Shown piece by piece: positions 53,946 to 64,000 of a DNA stretch of 64,000 nucleotides. The position numbers and the translations under genes are program-made. The stretch comes from Simmondsia chinensis (Eukaryota > Streptophyta > Magnoliopsida > Caryophyllales > Simmondsiaceae). The notes beneath the pieces were generated by a model. That model made no database searches. It had not been told where the DNA came from and was given only the letters and a program-made list of their open reading frames with translations. The stretch lies in contig JAGTTD010000010.1 of the NCBI GenBank assembly GCA_018398585.1, positions 29,552,638 through 29,616,637 on the forward strand. The letters run 5' to 3'. Position 1 is the first letter of the stretch. Every line of letters starts with the position of its first letter.

Positions 53946-56900
53946 TTTTTATTGACGCATAGTCATTTATATTAATGCCATGATAGGTGAACGATCTGAC
54001 TAGTGCAACAATTATAAGCTCAATACAAGCATTTTGTTGCAGAACTAATGTATTGTATCCATCTCGATAAAGCATCCAACTTCCAAACGCAAACAAAACA
54101 TATCTTCGAAATGCACAATAATAATCCATATCCATACATAAAAAGATCCGAAATGTGAAGTGTTTCACATTTACAATGAGAATCCATATACATACAAATT
54201 AAGTCTCCACAATGTAAATACTAAAAATACCACAAAATCTTATCAAATTTAACCTTAAACTTGATAACATTGTCGAACACCTTTGAACAAAACAAACCTA
54301 ATAACTCCTTAAGCACCCCTTGATGAAACATCATCCCCCTACAAGAAAGCAAAAAACAAATGAGAATCATGCAAAGTTACATAAAAAAACATGGGACATA
54401 AGGCACACTTATTACAAATTAATTAGAACTACATGTATCAAAAATCTACTCATAAACAAACTACTTATATTATATCTACTAAAACAACTATAAAATTGGT
54501 CACATTCTCATAACATATTCAGTAGTTACATCAAATAGAGTAAGAAACAACATCATAAATAAGCAAAAGGATTAAGTAGTTACTATGCTAGCTCACAAAA
54601 AAGATACCAAAATATTTTTAGTACGTTAACCATGTTTCCAATTTCATTCCAAAAACATTTCTCTAAAATATTGATTAAGAGAAATAAAAAAAAAGCTATA
54701 TCTGTTTAGATGGCAAAAGTTGATTTTTGGTATTGATAGAAGATGCAAGCATTCGATCTGCAGAAATTAATTGTCTGAGATGGCACAGAGACGTAGCATT
54801 CTCAAAAAGGATGCCAAAGGATGGCCACTCCATATAAACCTTTAAGGATTAGACAAGAGGAATACAGTCTATAACAGAATATCATGCTACAAACATGGCA
54901 AATTCGTTAATGCTCTCAAAAGAATGCACACTTTCCCATAAAGATGGAACTCGATATCAAGAGTGCAATATGATATTAACACATCTAAAAGAATGATGCA
55001 TCGATACTAAATTGCCTCAACACCCCAAGATACCTAATAGATAAGCGTAATATCTCAATCATTAGCAATTAAAACTAAGCATTAACATTAAAAAGATAGA
55101 ATCTCTTAACATCGAAAACCAGAAGACCACAATCCAATAACAACATGATTAAATGTTATAAACGAGGAATATTAATAAAACAAGCAATGCCAATCCTTCT
55201 TGTAACTACCATATCATGTGACGTCAAATTCCAAGAGCAAAAAGTCACATCTACATTTCATTCAAGAAAGGAATTCAACAAGAAGTAACGGGAATGTGGA
55301 ACATCTAGGGGAGTATGGTTCCCTATAACAATAACAACAAATAAAAAAAAAACCCCAGTGCCTCAAGGGCTCTCTCCCAAAACAGGGTTTGGGCAATAAG
55401 TACTTCATTTGGCAATAAGTAAACCATGAAGTCATTCATGAAGCACAATAGATATCACAGGAGCCCAAATCACTTAGATGAACTCTAAATAACTATTCAT
55501 CCAAAAAAGGAACCTCAACTATGGGAAATAAAATGTAAGAAAGAAGTAACTTCAGCACTAAGAACTTCGGTACCAACAAGCATGCCAAGATATTAGAATA
55601 TCCAAAACAACAGCATAGTACTTATAGTCGTAACGTGCTTGATTTCCTCCAACCAATAAGGTTCATAATAGACAATCAATTATCATCAACAAACATGGCA
55701 TCAAGTTTTCCATTGCAATACGAGAATTAATAGCACAATAAGCATCATAATCATGCCAAGCACTTCGTCAATTTTGCAAAGAATAAGTTCAAAAGTGGGG
55801 CACTTACATCTCGGTAGCTTTTCACTGGGCATCTAGCTTTGGCCTCCAATTTTGCAAGTCCTATATCATAAAACAAGCGCCCCCAGCTAAACAAATAAAT
55901 CCCAAATTTAACATAAAACAAGAATGACACATATCAAGATTGCACACACAAGAGGAGATTGAGAGAATGGTAACTTGCTTATATATTATAGTTTCAAATT
56001 AACTGTTGTACATAAAACCAGTTATTAACTGTTGTACATAAAACCAGTTATTACAAGCAAACGAAAAGAAACACCAAGTTTGCATCAATGTTTAGAGTCC
56101 ATGTTTTTGTAGAAGAGTAGCCCAAGTACCTTGAGAGTCTATGTTAAAATACACCATTTACATTGTACTTGTTTGCATTAATGTCTCTTGTAAGTGTATG
56201 CCTATATTAGGTTTAAAGCCCCAACATAAAAGGGAAAAATAACATTCATTACCTCAATAAAAACAGGTCTCTTTGTTATATCAACTAATGGGTGCTTTCT
56301 TCTTTTTTCTCCTTGAATGCCCTTAACCTATGTTTTCTCTGTTTTCCTTGGACAACATTGAATGTGTTTGCGTCAACTCTCTTATAGTATGATAAAAGCA
56401 AATTCTAGTGATGGATCCATCAATTGAAGGGGGCTCTTTTGTCCAGAGACCCTTTGAGTCATATTTTTCCCTTAGCAGCATTTGTCATTTGCACTTTTTC
56501 TTGTCTTTCTTTCAGTTATCAATAATGTGCTTACTATGCTACATGTACTTTGGTATAGTTCTTGATTATTCAATGTTAAGATTCCTCACTAGATGCATAA
56601 GTTTTCTACTCTGATACTTTTCATTGTCTGCGTAGAATCTTTCTTAGTTGCAATCAAAAGATGGTCAATGCTAAATAGAATTAGATTTATCACCCAACAA
56701 CTATCTCCATTGGTCATTTTCATCATATCATTGTCTTTTAATTCTTTGCCGTTAAAAGCATTTCAACATTCTATTTCATCCCTTCTTCATTTGACAAGAT
56801 ATGGGATATGAAACATAATACACCTCTTCATAAATTGATTCAGAGAATAGCTTGGTATCTACAATTCAGAGATGAGAACTTACTTTAAAGGTTCCTGAAA

Positions 56901-57880
56901 ATCAAAAAACTTAAAAGAGCTTATAAGGTTCATAACTCTTTTAAAGTTTGTTAAATATGATAGCATCCCACTCTTACCTACTTATAAGGCCTCAAATCTT
57001 TCTCAACCATTTGATAACACCCTAGTTTAGCTTTAGGGTATTCAATTTCTCAAAAATCTTAACCTAGTGGTTGACAATCTAATATGGAATTGTTTTAGAA
57101 ATAAGCTATCAGAATAGAATTTAACCTGTGAAGTTTAATTCAAACTTCATATAAGTTCGAACATTACTCCAACAATTATGAAATTAACAACTAGCCAAGC
57201 AAGGTTCTAGCTTAACTAACTACATTACATGCCATAAACTTAACATACTAGTACATAGGTCAAGTACGTTCAAATAACTGAAATCCATAACAGAAATTCA
57301 CAACCAATAGATATAAGCTTACCACAAACGGAGAAAAGGGCAACCTTAAGAGGTCAGCACCATATTGGTTTTGTACTTTTGGAAACTATTTTAACTTAAA
57401 TTAGCAAAAATAAAGAGTAACTTATAAAAAATTGTGAAATTAGTTAATTAGGGTTTATTTTTACAAAAGAAGAAATCAGTTGATCTCAAGAGCGGCAAAT
57501 AAGGTCTAGGGTTCCCATTTTTGACCTAAAACAGTGTCTAAGGTTCAATTTTAAGACATAAACAACATCAATATGAAAATCAACAAAAATCAAAGAAAAA
57601 ATTAACAAAAAAGTAAAGGAAAAACGAGAGGGAGAGATGCCAAAAGAAAGATAAGGTCGTGAGCGAGCGGCAACAGAGGACGGGTGGCGAGGGCAACAGA
57701 GGACTGGTGCGACAGCGACGGCAATGGCGGCGGGGCGGCGAGCAGCGCGAGGCAGTGACGGTGACGAGGAGTCAAGCTGAGTTTGAGTCAGAGAGAGAGT
57801 GAAGATGAACGAAGAGATACAGGGGAAGAGGAGGAGTGGGTTTGCTGAATAGTAACTTTAATTTTTTTTTTTTAAATTAC
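53946..57880 (-). other. Possible captured gene on the minus strand, not identified
   Basis: On the minus strand, 57630-57850 is a GC- and CT-rich block resembling a 5' leader or first exon, unlike its AT-rich surroundings. Reading leftwards, a 53-bp candidate exon at 55803-55862 has an ATATAG acceptor-like edge and a GTAAGT donor, and encodes LAKLEAKARCPVKSYR. A candidate terminal exon near 54290-54342 follows TTTCTTGTAG and ends in TAA. Another readable stretch lies around 54680-54830. I cannot name the protein and the splicing is inferred. It could be a host gene piece carried by the CACTA-like element or its decayed transposase. Confidence 0.3.
55328..55412 (-). mobile_element. RTE/SINE-type tail fragment
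   Basis: On the minus strand: CCCAAACCCTGTTTTGGG, GAGCCCTTGAGGCACTGGGG, then a T-run and TTGTTGTTATTG. This is the same tail family as at 50677-50820. The head is missing. Confidence 0.6.
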
Positions 57881-58037
57881 TTGACCCCCAATATTTTGGG
57901 GAAATTTTTAGTCAAAATTAGCGATACTTTTTTCGAACAAGTTAAATTTGAATAAAGTCAAATTTCTTGATAAAATTTCGTTAAGTTATATTAATATTTT
58001 AAAATTTGATATATTAATTTTATTTTTTATTTTTTAT

Positions 58038-58554
58038 TTTTTTAGTCTATAAATGGAGGTGTGAACAGCTTCACACGACGCTAGGCAGAAGAGGGAGGGA
58101 CAGACCAAAGAAGAGTTGGCTGGAGACGGATCGTTACGACATAACCCACCTAAACCTAAGAGAGGAGATGGCCTCAGATAGGACACGATGGAGGGCTAGC
58201 ATAAGGGTAGCGGAGATGGCATAGTAGATTAGTGCGGGGAGGGACTGGTAGTTTAAGATCCTTAGGTAGGTATAACCTCAGGTGAAGCACTTATAGACTA
58301 GTTTAGTCTTTGATCATGCTTCTTCCTCTTCTTCTTCTTCTTCTTCTCCTTCTTCTTTTTCCTCAAAACTCATTGGTAATTAATTGGTGGTTTATTTGTA
58401 GGCATTCAATTACTTCAGTTGGGGGTACTTGGAAACAACCTCCTTTCCACCTGGAAGGGGTAAGGCTGCATACATTACCCCTCCCAGACCCTGCTTTCTG
58501 CGGGAGCCGCGAGGCACTCGAACTGTTGTTGTTGTTGTAATTTTTTAGTCTATA
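58038..58554 (+). mobile_element. RTE LINE fragment with 14-bp TSD
   Basis: The insert (58052-58540) lies between perfect TTTTTTAGTCTATA copies at 58038-58051 and 58541-58554. The plus strand reads the RTE RT C-terminus in one frame: 'GRDRPKKSW' near 58098, then 'THLNLREEMASDRTRWRASI' at 58145-58205 and a stop at 58221. The 3' tail (58420-58540) has 'GGGGTAAGGCTGCATACATTACC', CCCTCCCAGACCC, GGGAGCCGCGAGGCACT and (TTG)5. It is a 5'-truncated copy. A (CTT)n stretch lies at 58318-58360. Confidence 0.85.
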
Positions 58555-58919
58555 GTTATTGTTAAATATTATTTTAGTTCAAAGTAAAACATATTTAGTA
58601 AAATATTCTAAATAATAATATATAAAAATGTAATATAAGCAATAAAATTATAGGTCGTGCGTATGATGAAGGTAGTTATATTAAGAGGATTGTGAGTTTA
58701 CTAATAGAAAACGTCAACTTTGTACGCCTAGTCATTGTAATTTTAACTGCTTTATTAAATGTATGTAACTTTTGAGCAAAAATACTACTTCACAAATTTT
58801 GTGTACTATAATTAATACACAAAATCTCACAACATTGTTATGTAATTTGCCCTTAAAATTTAATCTTAAAACTATTTGGTTCTCATGTATCAAAACATAA
58901 ATTTATTTAAAAAAAGAGA

Positions 58920-59027
58920 AAGTTTTAGGTAACAGATTTAAAGTGTTACAAAATGCAACAAATGTAACACTTCATAAAAAGTGTTGCCTATAATATGGCT
59001 TATGCAACAATTTTTTTAGAATGTTAC
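58920..59027. repeat. CACTA-like subterminal repeats, right side
   Basis: AAAGTGTTAC, AATGTAACACTT, AAAGTGTTGCC and ATGTTAC motifs cluster here and are cut by the LTR element at 59028. The cluster continues after it at 63946-64000 (ACATTAGGTAC, AAATGTAACAG, CGTTACATTAG). Confidence 0.55.
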
Positions 59028-59667
59028 TGTTACAAACCGAAAATCCGAGGCTTGAATTTTAATTGATGGAAATGGCAGGAAGTCTGTTAAAATGCTTCTT
59101 TTGTTCTGTTCTGCTGCTAACCTGCTTGCTGCTGCGTTGCTACTTGATGCTGTTATGTGCTGCATAATATTGCTGAATGTCTGCTACTGTTGGTGTGCGC
59201 TGTTAGTTGCTGATTAGAGTAGTTAGTGATGTATTAGCTTGGTCTTTAGCTTCTTCACTACATTGTAATAAGCTGCAAGTGTTCTGTATTGTAAGCCCGC
59301 AGTAGGCATGCTGCTGCTGTTGGTCTTGGAGATGTTAGATTTAGGTAGTATGCTAGTTATTAGATATTTTCTAAGTGTTCTAGATAGTTCTTTAGTCGGT
59401 TAAGCTAGTAAGTCTAAGATGCAATGTATTAGCAAGCTTGATCTTGCCTATAAGTAGTTGCTTTCTGCTGTAATTGAGAGGCATTTAATCAAATATCAAA
59501 CACAATCTCATTTTGAGATCAATATTCTCTCTCTCATCTAACTCTCTCTATTTCCTCATCTAATTTCCCTTCTTTCTCTCATCTAAACTCTATATTCTTT
59601 CTCATCTCATATTCTCACTATCCCAACCAAGGTTAAGGCTCAAGAGCTAATCTTCGAAACCTTAACA
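59028..59667 (+). repeat. 5' LTR of the unknown-ORF element
   Basis: Edges TGTTACAAACC and ...ACCTTAACA. Contains GCTGCT-rich stretches and a CTATAAGTAG TATA-like box near 59450. Compared with the 3' copy it has an extra segment of about 24 bp (near 59296-59320), lacks an insertion near 59092, and shows mainly C/T and G/A differences. Confidence 0.9.
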
Positions 59668-59668
59668 A

Positions 59669-59684
59669 TTGGTATCAGAGCTAG
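59669..59684 (+). other. Primer-binding site
   Basis: TTGGTATCAGAGCTAG begins two bases after the LTR end and matches the 3' end of initiator-Met tRNA, as in the chromovirus. Confidence 0.85.
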
Positions 59685-60580
59685 GTTTGGCTTCCGAATC
59701 AATCTCGTATCTGAAAAAAAAATTATAAAATCTGATTAATTGTGTTGCAGTTAATCAACAAAAGAAGTTTTGATATTGCATTAAGTCAGATTTGGATCAG
59801 AATTCAAATCTGAGAAATTGAAGTAATTTTGGCTCGTATTGCATCAGTTTTTGCATCAGCCTGGGAATATCGCTTGCAGTTGGGATTAAGGTGATCAATT
59901 GCATTGAAGAAGGTTGATTTGATCCACATTATACTTGATCTTCATCCAAATAGCAGGAAATCATCTGAATTGAGGTTTATTCAGGTTCTGCAATTCAGAA
60001 GTGGAAGATTGAGGTAATGCTTTGTGATCTTCAAGTTGCAATTCATTGAGAAATTCGTGTTTGTTGTTTGATGATGTCGAATTTGTGTTGGTGAGCTTGG
60101 AAGTAGTGAGAATTTATCAGAATCAATGGTGATCTCTGAGAATTACGTGTTATTGAGTCGATATTTTGCTTAGGCGAAAATTTGTCAGCAGCAGGCGAAA
60201 TCTGACAGGCGAAGTGAGAGTGTTGAAATCCGATTTCGTTAGTTGAGATCGCTTAAGTGTTGTGTTAAGAACTTGATTTTGGGTTAGAGTCGAGCCTAAT
60301 TCAGCAAGTATAAGTCCAATTACTCGACTAAACATTCCTGTCAGAGGTCGTTCGCGGTTAGGGTTTGTCAGTGTTCTATTCGAAGTTTATCAGTTAGGGA
60401 TTGCAATCATTGACGATCATAGAACCAATAGCAAATGCTTGTTTGTGCGATCGAAGGAGTACAATTTCATTAAGCTAGTGATTGTTGACGAGCTGCGAAA
60501 CAAGTTTTACATTTGTGCGATTTTCGAACTCATTTTCTGCGAACTGAGCTGGTTCAAGTTTGAAGTTGTTCATTCTCGAT
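59685..60580 (+). other. Leader of the unknown-ORF element
   Basis: About 900 bp without a long open frame. No retroviral motif or repeat was recognised. A leader this long is unlike the chromovirus here, which has about 25 bp before gag. Confidence 0.5.
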
Positions 60581-62869
60581 ATGGCTGAGTTGAAAGAGTT
60601 GCTGGAGACTGTAATAAAGTAGCATCAAGAATGTATTCAAGCACAGGTAGAATGGAAACAAGAATTTAAGCAGCTAATGGAAGAACTGAAATATCCAGTT
60701 CAAACGGTAACTAACATCAGTGGTGATTATGCTAGTGTTCTTGATGCAAATGAGTTTCCGGATTTAGCTGATAGCGTTAGACAACCAAAGTTCGTTGTTG
60801 AGCAAAAAGAGGAGGTACAATCTGTTGTTGTTGAAGATGAACTTGATCACGATAATGCCGAAATTGTAGAACACAAGCCAGAAGAATCTGAATGTGAACA
60901 AGAGGATTCTTACGAAGACTCTATGCGAGAGTTAGAGTCTCTTGACGATGTTGAGAAACAATACGACGTGCATCCGGATTGGGAATTTGATTCACATGTC
61001 CGAGGAATGATTAAGAGAGCAAAGAGTAAGTCGAAGAGGAATCGACTAAGTGTAGCATTGAGAGATGTTGTGGGCAAAAAGAAGTTGTTCAAGCCAAAAT
61101 TGAAGCATGTGGTTGTGTTTCAACCTATGATGCTTGATGATCAACAAGAACGAACTCAAGTCGCTGATCTTATTGATGTATATGCTAGTATACAAGGTTT
61201 AGATGGTATACAACGAGTTGGTATGCAGAATCAGAACTTGAGGCCTGCTGTCGAGCTGATTTTGGATCAAAATTACAGCAATTTCATGGCTGAACAATTA
61301 CATTCTGTTGGCCAATCAGATGTTGCTGCTGTGGTACTACCGGATACCGAACAAAGTGTGCTTTTGAGGAGAATATCGGTGTGTTCAAAGACCCATTCAT
61401 ATGAAGAGTTACCTCCTGATCCGGGAGAAGATTTTTAAGTTTATACGAAGCCGAAAAGGGTTGATTCTCTGCTGAAAAGAACTAATCAAGCTGTGAGAGT
61501 GCGTTTCAAAGTCCAACGAAGGAGAGGCAATGTGGTTGAATACGCAATTGAGTTGTTAGATGCATATAAATGCAGTAACCTGCAGGGACTGTATTCAGAT
61601 CAGTCCAGAGGCTGTCCAGCAGGGGTTTTAGCTGATGTAACTAATGTTAAAAGTCCCTTTGACCCGGGAAAGAATGAATTACATGTATTTGGAGGAGCTA
61701 CGCACCCGGTGCCGTTGTTTGATGTTGAAAAAGGCAATGTCGGTACAAGCTTTGGTGGGGAAATGGTTGAGGCTATGGGACATTGTGTAGTTAACATCAA
61801 AGCCAATTATAAAGACAGGAATTATACATTTCACAAGCTACATAATTCGTGTGACGATGAAGTTCCCATTGTCCCGGAATTCGTGTTGTTTCGGTTCATA
61901 CAAAAGCACTTACCTAGAGGGTTGGTAGCTGTTGCTTGTGGGTTGAAGAGTTATGGATGGTTAGAGGAGGTATTGGGCCTCAAATATGACTTCACAGCTG
62001 AAGCTCAAGACCAAGTCAAGCCAACGGTGATAGCATTTGAAAATCGAAACCGAATGCAAATGGAAGCTGCTGTTCGGGTGCTGAACCCGGTGGCGCTTGG
62101 GGTGACCTGTTGTGGTTGTTTCGAATGGAAAAATAATATGCACAAGCTTCAATACTTTCTCAATATATGGATGAAAGAGTACAACAAGGAAACAAGATCT
62201 TTTCTAGCTGAAAATATTTTACATTTCAACAGTAAGGATCAGGACAGATGTTCTCTTTCACTGAAGTTAATTTCAGTTATGCAGTTGTGTCATTGGTGCC
62301 TTGATTGGGAGTACATCTTTAAGTCCAATGATAGGAATTCGATTGTGACCCGTGAGTATTCGATTTGGTGGAGCAAGAGCCCAGATATTCTAGCCAATGC
62401 CACGAAAGCTCAGTTAATCAAGTTGGGGCAGCAGGAGTTCAAGTTAGATGCTGTTATGGCTGGGAGAATTACAATTGATTCTTTGTTAGCATTAGATGAG
62501 CTGTTCGGATTGAGTTTGTTTCATGCTATTATGTCTTTTAGAAGGTGTAATAACTTGTTCACTTCATGTGGCTTCCATATGGACATAAACCGAGCTGCAA
62601 TATATCATTATGGTCTGCATCAAGCTCACAATGCTGAATTATTGGACTCTGCAGTAGCTTGGGTGGAATTGGGAAGCAATCAAGGGTTTGTTGAGCATGT
62701 TATGAGTTGGTTCAGGGTGTGTGAGCTGAATAAGTTGAATATCTTTGCAACAGAGCACATTAAATCAGCAAGGAATCAAGTTCCAGGGGCTAATATGCAT
62801 TTTCGACATGCCCATCGGCAAGTTCGAAGTGAAATACTTCTGTTTTGGAGCTGTTTGAACGGCATTTGA
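60581..62869 (+). pseudogene. Unknown 762-codon ORF of the non-autonomous element (two nonsense codons)
   Basis: Frame ATG 60581 to TGA 62869 is continuous except for TAG at 60620-60622 (codon 14) and TAA at 61436-61438; no frameshift interrupts it. Both stops are single-base C-to-T type changes in context, expected of methylated repeats. Residues 1-40 are a probable coiled coil (MAELKELLETVIK). About 75-150 is acidic (EEVQSVVVEDELDHDNAEIVE), followed by a basic patch (KRAKSKSKRNRL). The second half is Cys/Trp-containing and globular-looking (GVTCCGCFEWKN, LCHWCLDWEYIF). I recognise no capsid, zinc knuckle, protease, RT or integrase motif, and no host family. It might be a transduplicated host gene or a divergent gag-like protein. 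Confidence 0.7.
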
Positions 62870-63239
62870 GAATTTTTACAAGCAGAAATTAATGTTTGTC
62901 TCTCTTGGTTTGAGTTTGGAAGGCCTCCCGAGATGCTGAAGGACTTCATATGAAATTTAATTGGGACAAAGAGACACAAAATCGGTAATGAAGCTTACTA
63001 CATGCATAAACTCAGAATTGTATCTGCATTTGTGAGTTTCAGCAGCGAATCTGGGATTTGAGCAGTGTTAACTGCAACAAGAGAGGTTCGGAATGTGTTG
63101 GTGATGTTTGGTTTGATCGTAGTAGACCTCCTGAAGAGCATTATGTACTCAAGTGCACATCACGATCAATTGAAGTGCTTATGGGGTGTCTCAGCTGCAG
63201 ATTTCAGCAGACTTTGTCACTTCAGGTGTATTTTCATAT

Positions 63240-63310
63240 ACAATAAGTGTCTTCATTGTGACAACTCTCTTCTATTCTTGAGGACAAGAATGTTCTCAAG
63301 GGGAAGGGAA
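63240..63310 (+). other. Chromovirus-like 3' terminal remnant and polypurine tract
   Basis: 'TTGAGGACAAGAATGTTCTC' (63279-63298) leads into AAGGGGAAGGGAA, the polypurine tract before the 3' LTR. In one frame it reads ILEDKNVLKGKG, the C-terminal tail found after chromodomains. The chromovirus has GAGGACAAGAAGTTTCTC followed by AAGAGGGAGGGAA in the same place (minus strand, 43430-43462). Confidence 0.75.
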
Positions 63311-63945
63311 TGTTACAAACCAAAAATTTGAGGCTTGAATTTTAATTGATGGAAATAGCGGGAATGTTAGTTGGTAGTTAAAGTCTGTTAAAATGCTTCT
63401 GTTGTTCTGTTCTGCTGCTAACTTGCTTGCTGCTGCGTTGCTACTTGATGCTGTTATGTGCTGCATAATATTGCTGAATGTCTGTTACTGCTGGTGTGCG
63501 CTGTTAGTTGCTGATTAGAGTAGTTAGTGATGTATTAGCTTGGTCTTTAGCTTCTTTACTACATTGTAATAAGCTGCAAGTGTTCTGTATTGTGCTGTTG
63601 GTCTTGGTGATGTTAGATTTAGGTAGTATGTTAGTTATTAGATATTTTCTAAGTGTTCTAGATAGTTCTTTAGTCGGTTAAGCTAGTAAGTCTAAGATGC
63701 AATGTATTAGCAAGCTTGATCTTGCCTATAAGTAGTTGCTTTCTACTATAATTGAGAGGCATTCAATCAAATATCAAACACAATCTCATTTTGAGATCAA
63801 TATTCTCTCTCTCATCTAACTCTCTCTATTTCCTCATCTAATTTCCCTTCTTTCTCTTATCTAAACTCTATATTCTTTCTCATCTCATATTCTCACTATC
63901 CCAACCAAGGTTAAGGCTCAAGAGCTAATCTTCGAAACCTTAACA
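63311..63945 (+). repeat. 3' LTR of the unknown-ORF element
   Basis: Same edges as the 5' copy, TGTTACAAACC and ...ACCTTAACA. It is followed by the target repeat GTTAC. Differences from the 5' copy are two short indels and about fifteen substitutions, mostly transitions. Confidence 0.9.
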
Positions 63946-64000
63946 GTTACATTAGGTACCAAGCAAATGTAACAGTTCTTCTAAAGCGTTACATTAGATA

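Larger units (their letters stand above)
59028..63945 (+). mobile_element. Non-autonomous LTR retrotransposon with unknown ORF
   Basis: Complete structure: 5' LTR (59028-59667), primer-binding site, leader, one long frame of unknown type, polypurine tract and 3' LTR (63311-63945). A perfect 5-bp TSD GTTAC lies at 59023-59027 and 63946-63950. No gag, protease, RT, RNase H or integrase motif is visible anywhere, so it must have been mobilised in trans. The cis ends match the chromovirus at 43030-48656: the same primer site start (ATTGGTATCA), a near-identical sequence around the polypurine tract, and similar LTR edges. Confidence 0.88.
53592..64000. mobile_element. CACTA-like DNA transposon, left end to beyond the window
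   Basis: The left edge at 53592 reads TACTACAACAAAATTG, one base off the CACTACAACAAAA ends of many plant CACTA elements. It is followed by a dense cluster of TAATGTAAC / GTGTTGCCTTAG-like motifs (53620-53940). A similar cluster lies at 58920-59027 and resumes at 63946-64000, after the LTR retrotransposon that separates it. The right end is not in the window. The transposase (TNPD) was not found, so the element may be non-autonomous. Confidence 0.5.

Noticed and set aside
58310..58540. Leu-rich 76-residue frame
   Set aside because: The Leu run is a (CTT)n simple repeat in the 3' part of the RTE fragment.
63058..63331. Two overlapping frames near the 3' end of the unknown-ORF element
   Set aside because: Short, overlapping and without motifs, except that part of the region keeps the chromovirus-like tail noted separately.

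Overview
This window is plant nuclear DNA, very probably from a eudicot. It is AT-rich and has almost no host coding sequence. It is packed with plant-type transposable elements: Ty3/gypsy, Ty1/copia, L1 and RTE LINEs, a SINE, and hAT, Harbinger-like and CACTA-like DNA transposons, most of them nested in one another. Only one stretch looks like an ordinary host gene, a small secreted prolamin-like/ECA1-type protein at 50096-50437, and it carries an in-frame stop.

Layout. 1-7.5 kb: a relic of a mobile-domain/Ulp1-associated protein (minus strand), a 21-bp minisatellite with interspersed TGTGTCGACACA palindromes, a 5'-truncated retroposon with a 14-bp target-site duplication (TSD), a Tourist-like MITE, an RTE LINE relic and a hAT relic. 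7.56-35.7 kb: one old minus-strand Ty3/gypsy element of the Tat/Ogre-like group. It has LTRs at 7559-8932 and 34957-35698, gag, protease, RT, RNase H and integrase on the minus strand, and an antisense plus-strand ORF with a plant mobile domain beside its 3' LTR. It was later interrupted by a copia element (10086-18401), a 1.2-kb Harbinger-like element (21116-22318), an L1 ORF1 fragment (about 22935-24375) and a nearly intact hAT transposon (28951-32417, 8-bp TSD).

35.7-49.6 kb: a truncated copia LTR (minus) joined to a truncated copia pol (plus), then a minus-strand L1 LINE split by an RTE fragment (40363-41083) and by a full-length chromodomain gypsy element (43030-48656). 49.6-53.6 kb: the ECA1-like pseudogene, a SINE with a 5S-rRNA-derived head and an RTE-type tail (50677-50929, 13-bp TSD), a family of diverged tandem repeats and a copia LTR scrap. 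53.6-64 kb: a CACTA-like element running off the right edge. It holds a possible captured gene on the minus strand, an RTE fragment and a complete LTR retrotransposon (59028-63945, TSD GTTAC).

The most unusual object is that last element. It has LTRs, a PBS and a PPT, but in place of gag-pol it carries one open frame of about 762 codons (two nonsense codons) that I cannot assign to any family. Its 3' end closely matches the 3' end of the chromovirus at 43-48.6 kb, so it looks like a non-autonomous chromovirus derivative that exchanged its coding region for foreign sequence. Next most interesting are the 5S-headed SINE and the copia leader at 12.4-13.6 kb, which is built from tandem hairpin-forming repeats.
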